Of a DNA stretch of 64,000 bases, positions 8,296 to 17,221 are shown in pieces; position 1 is the first letter of the stretch, and every line of letters begins with the position of its first letter. Under the pieces are notes generated by a model. It saw only the letters and a program-made list of their open reading frames with translations, ran no database searches and had not been told where the DNA came from. This DNA comes from Chersky-840 sp963764205 (GTDB taxonomy: Bacteria > Actinomycetota > Acidimicrobiia > Acidimicrobiales > UBA8190). Made by a program: the position numbers and the translations under genes. The stretch covers positions 496,001 to 560,000 of the forward strand of contig CAVXRN010000002.1 in NCBI GenBank assembly GCA_963764205.1, written 5' to 3'.

Positions 8296-10800
8296 GTGAA
8301 GATCTCGAGGCGGCGACTGCTCGCCGCCGCCCCGCTGGCGGTGGCGGCCGCAGGTCTGGCCGGGTGTGGTGCCTCGGACCACGACGTCGACACCCCGGTG
8401 GGCCTGCTCGGCGGCGCGAACCTCTGGGACATCCCTGACGCCGCGTGGCGACGCGCCATCGGCAGCCATCCCCCCGGGTCGACCGGCACCGTCCCGCCTC
8501 TCGGCACCTCGGCCAAGCCGGTCAGTCGAACCAAGCGCGGGATCCCGGTAGGAGGGATCGGGACGGGCTCGTTCATGCTGAACCTGGCGGGATCGTTCGG
8601 ACCGTGGCACCTCGACATCGGTGGGGACGATTCGGTGGGCTCGCACTGGGGCTCTCCTCGCAACAGCGGGTTCGAGGACCGCTACCTCTCCCAGGCGGCG
8701 TTCCACGTCGCCATGACGACCGCGGCGGGAACGGTGACCGCGGCGCTCGCCACCGAGGACATCCTCCCGGCCTGGCCCGGTCTCGACCCGGGCCAAGGTG
8801 TTTACGCCGCATTGTTCCCCAAGGCGTGGTTCGTGTACGAGGAGCTCGACTTCCCGGTGGCGCTCAAGCAACTGACGCCGTTCGTGGCCCGCGACGAGCG
8901 GCGATCGTCACTTCCCGGCGGGCTCTTCCAGTTGGCGGTGTCGAATCCCACCGACGCCACGGTCCAGGTGGCGTGCATGCTCAGCTTCCCCAACGCCCCC
9001 TACCGGCTCCCCACGGCCCAATACGACTACACCCGCCAAGGCCTTCGGTCCTCGCTGGTCCGGGGCCCGGGGACAGTCGGGGTCCGGCTCCAGGCCGAGG
9101 ACGCCGCCAACGTGCCCGAGACCCAGCGCACCGAATGGGTCATCGCGGCACGAGGGCCCAGCGGTGCGGTCCTGAGCGCCACCGAGGACTGGGCCGGCGA
9201 CGGCGACGGGTCCGATCTCTTGGCCGCGTTCAAGACGGGGCGACTTCCCGACCACGCCATCGATTCCCGCCGTCTGGGCCTCGCCGGCGCCGTGTGCGTG
9301 TCGTTCTCGTTGGCACCTGGGGCCCAGCATGCGGCCACGTTCGCGCTGGCGTGGGACTTCCCCATCGTGCAATTCCGCAACCCCGTGGACGGGACCCAAT
9401 GGCGCAAGCGCTATACCCAGTGGTACCCGGGGTCGTACCAGGGATGGTCGATCGCCAGTGACCTTCTGGCCGACGCCTCGAGGCTCGAGCGCGGCATCGA
9501 CGCCTGGTGGTCGCGGGTCGCCGACGATCCCGTCTATCCGTTGTGGTTACGGGGCGCCGCGCTCAACGAGCTCTACTACGACGTCTTCGGGGGCGTCTTC
9601 TGGGAGAACGGGTGTATCACCAAGCCCAAGCAATTCGGGGCCCGCCCGGGACAGCACCTGTACTTCACCCTGGAGACCGACGTCTACCGCGACTGCGAGT
9701 CGATGGACGTGCGGCACTACGAGGCCCGTCATTTGCTCGAGCTGTTCCCGGCGATCGAGCACGACCTCTTGTTGGGCTGGGCCGACATGGTCAACGCTGA
9801 CCCGCTCGGGCGCACCCCTCACGACGCCGGATCGCCGGTCGACGATCCGTGGTTCGAGGTCAGCCAGTACTCCGCCACCAAGCCCGGCGAGCCACCGCTG
9901 CGCGTCGACTGGCTCGATCTCCCCTCGAAGTTCGTCCAGCAGGCCCACGCGTACTGGACCTACACCGGAGACGACACCTTCGGCTCCGAGGTCTATCCGG
10001 CCCTGGCGCGGACCATGTCCCACCTGTTGTCCCACGACGCCGACGGTGACGGGGTCCCCGACGCACTGGGATGGTGCACGACTTATGACGCCATCGACAT
10101 GGACGGGGTGGCGAGCTACGTCGCCGCGTTGTTCATCGGCGCGTGCGAGGCCCTGGCCGACTTCGCCGTCGTGTTCGACTCCGACGCGGCCCAGGCGCAG
10201 TGGTCCGCGGCCGCAGCGCGGGCCCGGGCCACGGTCGAGGCCACGTTGTGGGACGAGAGCGGTGGCTACTACCGGCTCGACACCGCTGGACCGTTCGGTT
10301 CGGCCCTCCTCGCCGACGCGCTGTGCGGGCAACGGTACGGCGCCCGCGACGGGTTGCCCGACGTGCTCGACCCCCAGCGGATGGCATCGCACCTCAGCCG
10401 GGTCTTCGAGTTGAACGTCGCCGGGGTGGCCGGCGCCCAGATGGGAGCGGTCAACGCCATGGACCTGTCGGGGCAACCCATCGACACCGACCAAGGCAAG
10501 GCGGTGTGGCCGGGGGGCACGTACTTCACCGCGTCGCTCATGCACGCCGTGGGAGTCGCCACGGGACGGTCCGATCTCGTCGCCAACGCGCTGACCACCG
10601 GGTACGGCGTCTACCGGACGACCTATGACGACGATCGGACGGCATTCTGGTTCGACACCCCCGCCCTGTGGATCCCCCAGACCGACCCCGACACTCCCGT
10701 CGAGTACCGGGCTGCCGCCTATCAGCGCTGCCGGGCGGCGTGGGAGCTGCTCGTGGCCGTGAAGGACCCGTTCCCGGTGGGCTGGAAACCGTCGGTGTGA
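8296..10800 (+). CDS. Tat-exported lipoprotein GH116-like glycoside hydrolase
   Basis: An 834-residue enzyme of the bile-acid beta-glucosidase/GBA2 type. The start SRRRLLAAAPLAVAAAGLAG followed by Cys is a twin-arginine signal with a lipobox, so it is exported folded and lipid-anchored. The N-terminal beta domain has GGIGTGSFMLNLAGSFGPW. The catalytic (alpha/alpha)6 barrel has ALNELYYDVFGGVFWENG, YFTLETDVYRDCESMDVRHY (probable nucleophile Glu near residue 460) and CTTYDAIDMDG (probable acid/base Asp near 598), matching the LE and TYD motifs of GBA2. GTG 8296 gives a normal Tat n-region; ATG 8230 adds 22 basic residues and is the alternative. Likely a beta-glucosidase or beta-xylosidase. Confidence 0.8.
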   Translation: MKISRRRLLAAAPLAVAAAGLAGCGASDHDVDTPVGLLGGANLWDIPDAAWRRAIGSHPPGSTGTVPPLGTSAKPVSRTKRGIPVGGIGTGSFMLNLAGSFGPWHLDIGGDDSVGSHWGSPRNSGFEDRYLSQAAFHVAMTTAAGTVTAALATEDILPAWPGLDPGQGVYAALFPKAWFVYEELDFPVALKQLTPFVARDERRSSLPGGLFQLAVSNPTDATVQVACMLSFPNAPYRLPTAQYDYTRQGLRSSLVRGPGTVGVRLQAEDAANVPETQRTEWVIAARGPSGAVLSATEDWAGDGDGSDLLAAFKTGRLPDHAIDSRRLGLAGAVCVSFSLAPGAQHAATFALAWDFPIVQFRNPVDGTQWRKRYTQWYPGSYQGWSIASDLLADASRLERGIDAWWSRVADDPVYPLWLRGAALNELYYDVFGGVFWENGCITKPKQFGARPGQHLYFTLETDVYRDCESMDVRHYEARHLLELFPAIEHDLLLGWADMVNADPLGRTPHDAGSPVDDPWFEVSQYSATKPGEPPLRVDWLDLPSKFVQQAHAYWTYTGDDTFGSEVYPALARTMSHLLSHDADGDGVPDALGWCTTYDAIDMDGVASYVAALFIGACEALADFAVVFDSDAAQAQWSAAAARARATVEATLWDESGGYYRLDTAGPFGSALLADALCGQRYGARDGLPDVLDPQRMASHLSRVFELNVAGVAGAQMGAVNAMDLSGQPIDTDQGKAVWPGGTYFTASLMHAVGVATGRSDLVANALTTGYGVYRTTYDDDRTAFWFDTPALWIPQTDPDTPVEYRAAAYQRCRAAWELLVAVKDPFPVGWKPSV

Positions 10801-10884
10801 TCCCGGGGTGGGCCCTCTGCACACCGAGACAGGGAGCCGACACGGACATCGCCCTCACCGAGGGCGGCCGCGAGCCATGATCGG

Positions 10885-11483
10885 GTGGTGCCGGGAGAGT
10901 CGTTCGAGTCGAGCCCGCCGGGGGCGCGCTGAGCGGCAGGCTTCTCGTGGCCTCGACGAAACTCGACGATCCGAACTTCGAACGCGCCGTCGTGCTCGTG
11001 CTCGACCACGGTCACGACGGAGCGCTCGGGGTGGTCCTCAACCGTCCCACACCCGTGCCGGTGGGTGAGATCCTCGAGCCCTGGGAGGACCACGCCGCGT
11101 CGGCGCCACCGGGTGTCGTGTTCCGAGGAGGGCCGGTGTCGCCCGACGCCGTGATCGGCCTGGGCCGCGCGGCGCGACCTGTTGACGGGCCCGGCGCGCC
11201 CTGGCGCCTCGTGCTCGACTCGGTCGGCACCGTGGACCTGTCTGTGCCTCCCGACGCACAACCCGTCGGGCTCAGCGGTGCACGGCTCTTCTCCGGCTAC
11301 TCGGGATGGGCGCCGGATCAACTGGAGGCGGAGCTGGCCGAGGGGGCGTGGTTCGTTCTCGACGGCCTCGCGCAGGACGTGTTCTGCGCCGATCCCGACG
11401 TGTTGTGGCACGACGTGATGCGGCGCCAGGGAGGCACGTTGTCGTTGCTCGCCGCCTACCCCTCGCACCCCTCGCTCAACTGA
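10885..11483 (+). CDS. yqgE: YqgE/AlgH family (UPF0301) protein, probable indel near the start
   Basis: A protein of about 199 residues in the YqgE/AlgH family. The body from 10947 reads ASTKLDDPNFERAVVLVLDH, GALGVVLNRPT, FRGGPVSPDAVIGLG and LFSGYSGWAPDQLEAEL, all family hallmarks. In-frame sequence continues upstream as LSGRLLV, also conserved, but there is no ATG, GTG or TTG before a stop. Adding one G to the G5 run at 10920-10924 joins this to GTG codons at 10885/10888 and gives VPGESFESSPPGGALSGRLL, a normal family N-terminus. I infer a missing base. Without it the only start is GTG 10947, which deletes conserved residues. Family function is unknown. Confidence 0.8.
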
Positions 11484-11490
11484 GCGGCGC

Positions 11491-12273
11491 GTGACGGTGA
11501 TGGCCGTCGCGCCCGGGACGCATGGGTACACCAGCACCGAGGGTGGCGCCGGTACCATGGACAGCGTGGCAGCGGGGGGGCCGGAGGGTCGGGCGATGAC
11601 CCGCATCGAAGGCGAGGATCACGATCGTGGTGACGCGTCGGTCTTCCTGGCGCGCCCCATGCACCACGCGGTCCGGCGTGTCGTTCCCGCCGACGTCGAG
11701 ACGCTCGTCGACGTCCTGGCGCGCGCCTTCGACGACGACCCCGTTCCGCAATGGCTGTTCCGCGGCGACCGCCGGCGTCGAGTGGGGTTGCGCAAGTTCT
11801 TCTCGATCCAGCTGCGCCACACGTTTCTCGAGCGGGGCGAGGTGTTCACCACGAGGGACCTGGCCGGCGCGGCGATGTGGTCGCCACCGGGCCGGGCGCG
11901 GCCCGGGTGGCGCGACCTGGTACGCCTCGTGCCGGTGGTGCCGTACCTCACCGGCCTCGGGCGCGACGCACCCGAGGCCGCCCGGTTGCTCGGCGCCGTC
12001 GACGCGGCGCGACCGCAGGAGCCGCACTGGTACCTGGCCACCCTCGGCACCGACCCCGATCGACAACGCACCGGCGTCGGCTCCGCGCTCTTGCAGTCGG
12101 TGCTCGAGGGCGTGGACGCCCAAGGGCTTCCCGCCTATCTCGAATCGTCGAAGGAGAGCAATCTCTCGTTCTACGGCCACCACGGGTTCGACGTGACGGG
12201 CGAGATCCGCACGCCGCGCGGCGGCCCCACGTTGTGGCTGATGTGGAGAAGGGCGCGCCCACCCGTCGCGTGA
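11491..12273 (+). CDS. GNAT family N-acetyltransferase
   Basis: A GNAT-fold protein. The domain starts around VRRVVPADVETLVDVLARAF and contains the acetyl-CoA-binding motif A (YLATLGTDPDRQRTGVGSALL, an R/Q-x-x-G-x-G/A-like loop) and motif B YLESSKESNLSFYGHHGFDV. This resembles the subfamily acting on small metabolites. The start is uncertain: GTG 11491, ATG 11557 and ATG 11596 are in frame, and the conserved domain begins about residue 59 of the longest form. Substrate unknown. It follows yqgE by seven bases and may share its transcript. Confidence 0.75.
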   Translation: MTVMAVAPGTHGYTSTEGGAGTMDSVAAGGPEGRAMTRIEGEDHDRGDASVFLARPMHHAVRRVVPADVETLVDVLARAFDDDPVPQWLFRGDRRRRVGLRKFFSIQLRHTFLERGEVFTTRDLAGAAMWSPPGRARPGWRDLVRLVPVVPYLTGLGRDAPEAARLLGAVDAARPQEPHWYLATLGTDPDRQRTGVGSALLQSVLEGVDAQGLPAYLESSKESNLSFYGHHGFDVTGEIRTPRGGPTLWLMWRRARPPVA

Positions 12274-12276
12274 CGC

Positions 12277-13248
12277 TCAGCCGTTGGGCATGCCCACCAC
12301 GCGCAGCGATCCTTCGTTGCGGGTGCGGAGGTCGCCCAGCACGGGGTGGACGCCGGGCGGGAGGCGATCGGGTCTCGTCATGAGGTCGCGCAGCGTGCCG
12401 AGCACGGCTCGGGCCGGGGCCGAGGGGAGGCCGCGGCTCCGCTGGGCGATGCCGACGCGCCGGGGCACCAGTCCCTCCACGTGCACCAGCCGGAACCGGG
12501 CTCGGAGATGGGGCGGCACCGCGGTGGCGGGGAGCACGGCCGGGCCGTAGCCCTCGAAGGTAAGCGACGCCAAGAGGCGGACGCCGTCGAGCTCGACCCG
12601 GGGCCGGAGCCGGACACCGGCGGGCTTCACCGCGGCGTCGATCTCACCCCGAAACGGTGTGCCGGGCGCCGGGAGCAGCAGCTCGAAGCGCTCGAGATCG
12701 GTGATGTCGATCTGCTCGGCCCCCGACAGCGGGTCGTCGTCGACCGGGACCACGAGGACGATGTCCTCCTCGAACAGCGGCTCGGACACGAGGTCGCGGC
12801 CGGGAACCGGGAAGGTCAGGACGGCCAGGTCGAACCGCCCCGCCGCGAGCTGGGGCTCGAGGCCCAAGGTCGTGCCGTCCGCCACCACCAGGTGGAGCCT
12901 GGGATGGGTCTCGGCCAGCTCCGCCAGCAGCATGGGGACGAGCCATCGGGCGGTGGTGCCGAGGATGCCGACGCGCACGTTGCCGGCCACGGACTCGCGC
13001 AGGGCCCCGACGTCGGCGACGAGGGCGTCGAGCTCTCCCATGACCCGGTAGGCCCGGGCCACCACGACCTCGCCGTCGGCGGTCAGCCGGCCGGCGGAGC
13101 GGTCGACGAGCGTCGTCCCGAGCTCGCGCTCCAGCCGGGCCACGTGGGCGGAGATGTTGGACTGCACCGTGCCGAGATGGTCGGCGGCGGACGAGAACGA
13201 CCCGTGCTCGGCCACCGCCACCAGCGCCTGGAGATGCCGAAGTTCCAT
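12277..13248 (-). CDS. LysR-family transcriptional regulator
   Basis: A 323-residue LysR regulator. The N-terminal winged helix reads MELRHLQALVAVAEHGSF with VQSNISAHVARLERELG, and is followed by two periplasmic-binding-protein-like effector subdomains (VRVGILGTTARWLVPMLLAEL, RFDLAVLTFPVPGRDL). It is divergent from the HAD-PlsC gene, with 271 bases between them, so it may control that gene as well as itself. An AT-rich segment at 13254-13290, directly before its start, is the likely promoter and operator. The effector cannot be predicted. Confidence 0.9.
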   Translation of the reverse strand: MELRHLQALVAVAEHGSFSSAADHLGTVQSNISAHVARLERELGTTLVDRSAGRLTADGEVVVARAYRVMGELDALVADVGALRESVAGNVRVGILGTTARWLVPMLLAELAETHPRLHLVVADGTTLGLEPQLAAGRFDLAVLTFPVPGRDLVSEPLFEEDIVLVVPVDDDPLSGAEQIDITDLERFELLLPAPGTPFRGEIDAAVKPAGVRLRPRVELDGVRLLASLTFEGYGPAVLPATAVPPHLRARFRLVHVEGLVPRRVGIAQRSRGLPSAPARAVLGTLRDLMTRPDRLPPGVHPVLGDLRTRNEGSLRVVGMPNG

Positions 13249-13326
13249 CGCTTTTTACGATAGTAGAAATCTGTAATAGCTGTTTGACTGATCGCCCACG
13301 ATCCTTCACAATGAACGACAGAGACC

Positions 13327-13397
13327 ACAGGAACGGACGCCCCCCTCCGGTCCTGTCGAGTCGGAGCAAAGGGACCGGGTCCCCCTCCGGTCCCTTT
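13327..13397. promoter_or_regulatory. Two tandem GC-rich hairpins in the LysR/HAD-PlsC intergenic region
   Basis: Hairpin 1 pairs ACAGGAACGGA (13327-13337) with TCCGGTCCTGT (13346-13356), 10 of 11 matched. Hairpin 2 pairs AAAGGGACCGG (13368-13378) with CCGGTCCCTTT (13387-13397), 11 of 11. Both have eight-base C-rich loops and share the string CCCCCTCCGGTCC. They lie upstream of the HAD-PlsC gene and could be terminators or attenuators in its leader, or an insulator between divergent genes. Neither is followed by a proper T run. Confidence 0.6.
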
Positions 13398-13519
13398 GCC
13401 GCGTCACGGCCCTGGTCACGCAGAGCCCACCGGGGCCAGGGCCCGGACCGCCCAGGCCCTGCCCGGCGAGCCCGCCGCCCAGCACGGCGCCCGAGGTCGG
13501 CGGCGGTAGGGTCTGCGCC

Positions 13520-14974
13520 ATGGTGACGGCCCGCACGCCGAAGGCCCATCTGCACAACGGCAACGGCCCGGTGCACGACGCGCCGGCGCCGCGTGTCGCG
13601 GTGTTCGTGGATCTCGACCGCACGCTCCTGCGCGGGGCGAGCGGTCTCGTGCTGAGCGCCGCCATGCACGCCGAAGGGCTGTTCGAGGGTCGCCGATCGC
13701 TGCCGGGCGAGCGGTTGTTGTACGGCTTCTACGACCTCATGGGCGAGAGCCTGGCCTTCATGGCCATGGTGCGTGCTGCGCCGCGTTTCACCCGGGGCTG
13801 GCCGGTCGAGGCCGTGGTGCGCGCGGGCGAGCTGGCTGCGCCCGAGTTGGTCGAATTGGTCCAGCCCTATGCCCCGGGAGTGCTGGCCGAGCACCGCGAG
13901 GCCGGCCATCTGATCGTGCTGACCACGACCACGCCGGCGGATCTCATCACCCCGTTCGCCGGGATGCTCGGCTTCGACCATGTGCTCGCCACCCGCTACG
14001 GGCGCGCCGAGGGTCGCTACACCGGGGGGATCGACGGTGACTTCGTGTGGTCCACGGGGAAGCTGGCCGCGGTGCGTCGCTGGGCGGGGGAGTCGAAGGT
14101 GGACCTCGCGGCCAGCCACGCCTACTCCGACAGCGTTTTCGACCTGCCATTGCTGGGCGCGGTGGGCCGTCCGCATGCGGTGAACCCGGATCGCCGGCTC
14201 CACGCCGTGGCCCGGCTGCGGCGCTGGCCGGTCGAACGGTGGGACCGGCCGCCGGGCGTGCCGAAAGTGGGAGGGATCGAGCCCTACGACGTGGTGCGAC
14301 CGCTAGTGCGCCCGGTGATGTTCCCCTACGCGCGCTTCGACATCGACGGCGTGGCGCGCATACCCCGACGTGGACCGGTCATCCTGGCCGCCAACCACCG
14401 CAGCTACTTCGACGTGGTCGCGCTGGCCATGGTGGCGGCCCGGCTGGGACGCCCGGTCCGGTTCCTGGCCAAGCGTGAGCTGTTCGACGCGCCCGTCGTG
14501 GGCCAGGTGGCGCGTGCGTTGGGCGGGATCCCGGTGGACCGCGGCAGCCGCTCCGACTCACCGTTGCGCGAAGCACGTCGTGCGCTCGAGGCCGGTGAGG
14601 TCGTCGTGATCCTCCCCCAGGGGACGATCCCCCGGGGCAAGAAGTTCTTCGACACGGTGCTCAAGGGCAAGACCGGCACGGCCCGCCTCGCCGCCATGAC
14701 CGGCGCGCCCGTGCTCCCCGTCGGGCTGTGGGGGACCGAAGCCGTATGGCCGCGCTCGGCGCGGCTGCCCGACGTGGCGAACCTGCTGCACCCGCCGTCG
14801 GTGCGCGTCAGGGTGGGCAAGCCGGTCCACCTCGGCCTGTCGGACGCCTCGGCCGACACCGAAGCGATCATGGCGGCCATCGTGACCCAGCTCCCGGCCG
14901 AGTCCCAGCGTCCGCACGAGCCCACCGCCGAGGAATTGGCGCGTACGTACCCGCCCGATCACACCGACACGTGA
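13520..14974 (+). CDS. HAD-IB phosphatase / PlsC-type acyltransferase fusion
   Basis: A 484-residue two-domain protein. Residues about 20-235 are a HAD-IB hydrolase: VFVDLDRTLL (DxD nucleophile motif), LTTTTPADLI, and YSDSVFDLPLL (motif IV). Residues about 255-450 are a 1-acylglycerol-3-phosphate acyltransferase: NHRSYFD (the HxxxxD motif), KRELFDAPVVGQVARALG, LPQGTIPRGKKFF (substrate-binding motif, Gln in place of the usual Glu) and PVLPVGLWGTEAVWPRSAR. Such fusions are known in actinobacteria and are predicted to make phosphatidic acid or modify lysophospholipid. Its stop overlaps the murT-gatD start, so the two are co-translated. Confidence 0.85.
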   Translation: MVTARTPKAHLHNGNGPVHDAPAPRVAVFVDLDRTLLRGASGLVLSAAMHAEGLFEGRRSLPGERLLYGFYDLMGESLAFMAMVRAAPRFTRGWPVEAVVRAGELAAPELVELVQPYAPGVLAEHREAGHLIVLTTTTPADLITPFAGMLGFDHVLATRYGRAEGRYTGGIDGDFVWSTGKLAAVRRWAGESKVDLAASHAYSDSVFDLPLLGAVGRPHAVNPDRRLHAVARLRRWPVERWDRPPGVPKVGGIEPYDVVRPLVRPVMFPYARFDIDGVARIPRRGPVILAANHRSYFDVVALAMVAARLGRPVRFLAKRELFDAPVVGQVARALGGIPVDRGSRSDSPLREARRALEAGEVVVILPQGTIPRGKKFFDTVLKGKTGTARLAAMTGAPVLPVGLWGTEAVWPRSARLPDVANLLHPPSVRVRVGKPVHLGLSDASADTEAIMAAIVTQLPAESQRPHEPTAEELARTYPPDHTDT

Positions 14975-17169
14975 CGGCTGGTCCCGCGCCTGGCGCGGTG
15001 CCGGTGCGGGCCCGCCTGGCCGGTCGGGCCTCCACCGCGGTCAGCGCGGTGTCGCGGCGCCTGCACCTCGGAGGCGGCTCGGTCATCGGTGGGCGGGTGG
15101 GGTTGTTGATCGAGCCGGACCTGCTCGCCACCTTGGCGGCGGGCCGACAAGTGGCGCTCGTGACCGGGACCAACGGCAAGACGACCACCACGCGCCTCCT
15201 GGCCGCGGCGCTGGGCGGATCGTCCCGGGTGGCGACGTCACCCGCCGGAGCCAACCTGCCGCCCGGGCTGGCCACGGCGCTCGCGTCCTCCTCGGTGGGT
15301 GTGCCGGCGGTGCTCGAGGTCGACGAGGGTTATCTGGGTGCGGTGGCGGGCGCGGTCGATCCGAAGGTCGTCGCGTTGCTCAACTTGTCGCGCGACCAGC
15401 TCGACCGCGTGAGCGAGGTACGCATGGTCGCAGCCCGCTGGCGCACGGCACTGGGCGCGTCGGCGGGCATCACCGTGGTCGCCAACGTCGACGACCCGCT
15501 CGTGGTGTGGGGAGCCCAGGGTGCGTCGACCGTCGTGTGGGTGGCCGCCGGCCAACTGTGGCGCCAGGACGCCGTGGGGTGCCCGGCGTGCAGTGGCCGG
15601 ATCGTGTTCGCGGCGGGAGAGTGGTCGTGCACGTGCGGCTTCGCTCGACCCCGCCCCGACGCGGTCCTGCGGGGTGACGTCCTGGTCACCGCCGATGGTC
15701 GGGACCTTCCGGTCCAACTCGTGCTCCCCGGACGGTGCAACCTCGCCAACGCCGCCATGGCGGCGGTGGCGGCCCGGGCGCTGGGTGTCGACGAGGCCGT
15801 CGCCCTGGCCGCGATGGCATCGGTGGCCGACGTCGAGGGGCGTTTCGCCACGGTGGAGTGGGGTGGGCGCAGCGTCCGTCTCCTGCTGGCCAAGAACCCC
15901 GCCGGGTGGGCCGAGCTGCTCGACATGCTCGAGGGTGCCACCGACCCGGTCGTGATCGGCATCAACGCTCGCGTGGCCGACGGGCACGACCCGTCGTGGT
16001 TGTGGGACGTGCCCTTCGAACGGCTGAGCGGGCGCATGGTGGTGGCCACGGGGGAACGCTGCCTCGACCTGGCGGTGCGTCTGCGCCATGCCGGTGTAGC
16101 GCACGTGACGGTGCCCGACGACCTCGAGGCGCTGCGTGCCGCGCCGTCGTCGCGGGTGGAGTACGTGGGCAACTACACGGCCTTCCAAGCGTTACGGCGC
16201 CATCTGGCCCACACGCCGCGACCATCGACGCCCGCACCTCCGGACCTGTCGGCGCGGAGTCCGGCCCCGGTCGCCCCGGGGATGCCGGTCACCGTCACCG
16301 ACGTGCACGCCTTCAAGGGCCGACGCCGGGCCACCAGGTCGAGATCGTCGGGGCCCTCGGCCTTGCGGGTGGTCGTCGTGCACCCGGACCTGCTCGGCAC
16401 GTACGGCGACAGCGGCAACGGGCGGGTGCTCGCCGGTCGCGCCGTGTGGCGTGACGTTCCCGTCGAGCTCGTCCACGCACTCTCCGACGCGCCCCTTCCG
16501 TCCGGCGCGGACGTCTACTGCCTCGGTGGCGGTGAGGACGGGCCCCAGGTGCAATCGGCGGAGCGTCTGCGCGACGGGGTGCTCGCCGCCGCGGTCGACG
16601 CCGGTGCGGTGGTCCTGGCCGTGTGCGCGGGCTATCAGGTGATCGGCCGGTCGTTTCCCGGAGCCGACGGGCAACCCCATCCGGGAGTGGGGCTGCTCGA
16701 CATCGTCACGGTGAAGGGCCCGGGGCGTCGTGCCGTGGGGGAGCTCGTCGCGCAACCGGTCCTCGCCACGGTGGGGAACGGGTCACCGGACCCGGTGGCG
16801 CTCGAGACGCTGACCGGGTTCGAGAACCACTCGGCCATCACCCGACTGGGCCCGGGGGTCGCTCCGCTCGGGTTCGTGCGCAGCGGCGTGGGCAACGGCG
16901 CCGGAGACGGCACCGAGGGGGCACGCTCGGGGCGCGTGGTCGGGACCTACGCGCACGGCCCCGCGTTGGCCCGCAATCCGAGCGTGGCCGACCTGCTGCT
17001 GGCCTGGGCGACGGGATCGGTTCCGGATCGGCTCGACGACGTCGAGGAGCGGGCGTTGCGGGCCCAGCGCCTCGAGGCGGTCGGGGCGCGGGGCTGGCGC
17101 CACGGCACCACCGGTTCGGCCGACGCCGTGCGCCGCATGCGCGACCTCGTGCGGGTGCGCCGGTCCTAG
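14971..17169 (+). CDS. murT-gatD: Lipid II isoglutaminyl synthase, MurT and GatD fused in one chain
   Basis: A 732-residue protein combining both subunits of the enzyme that amidates D-Glu of lipid II. The MurT part (about 1-415) has the ATP P-loop VTGTNGKTTTTRLL, EVDEGYLGAV, the four-Cys ribbon CPACSGRI...CTCGF, and ends YVGNYTAFQALRRHL. A Pro/Ser/Arg linker of about 55 residues leads to GatD (about 470-732): VVVHPDLLGTYGDSGNGR, the amidotransferase nucleophile in VLAVCAGYQVIG, and the catalytic His in GTYAHGPALARNP. The two are normally separate genes. GTG 14971 overlaps the upstream stop. All three forward frames are open across the linker, so a single indel would not restore a stop there. 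Confidence 0.9.
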   Translation: MTAGPAPGAVPVRARLAGRASTAVSAVSRRLHLGGGSVIGGRVGLLIEPDLLATLAAGRQVALVTGTNGKTTTTRLLAAALGGSSRVATSPAGANLPPGLATALASSSVGVPAVLEVDEGYLGAVAGAVDPKVVALLNLSRDQLDRVSEVRMVAARWRTALGASAGITVVANVDDPLVVWGAQGASTVVWVAAGQLWRQDAVGCPACSGRIVFAAGEWSCTCGFARPRPDAVLRGDVLVTADGRDLPVQLVLPGRCNLANAAMAAVAARALGVDEAVALAAMASVADVEGRFATVEWGGRSVRLLLAKNPAGWAELLDMLEGATDPVVIGINARVADGHDPSWLWDVPFERLSGRMVVATGERCLDLAVRLRHAGVAHVTVPDDLEALRAAPSSRVEYVGNYTAFQALRRHLAHTPRPSTPAPPDLSARSPAPVAPGMPVTVTDVHAFKGRRRATRSRSSGPSALRVVVVHPDLLGTYGDSGNGRVLAGRAVWRDVPVELVHALSDAPLPSGADVYCLGGGEDGPQVQSAERLRDGVLAAAVDAGAVVLAVCAGYQVIGRSFPGADGQPHPGVGLLDIVTVKGPGRRAVGELVAQPVLATVGNGSPDPVALETLTGFENHSAITRLGPGVAPLGFVRSGVGNGAGDGTEGARSGRVVGTYAHGPALARNPSVADLLLAWATGSVPDRLDDVEERALRAQRLEAVGARGWRHGTTGSADAVRRMRDLVRVRRS

Positions 17170-17221
17170 CCACGCCGGCCGAGGTCCCTCACTCGGCTTT
17201 CCGGCGGCCGTCGGTCGCCGT

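Noticed and set aside
14971..17169. murT and gatD as two genes with a start at ATG 16280
   Set aside because: No stop separates them in frame and no clear ribosome binding site precedes 16280.
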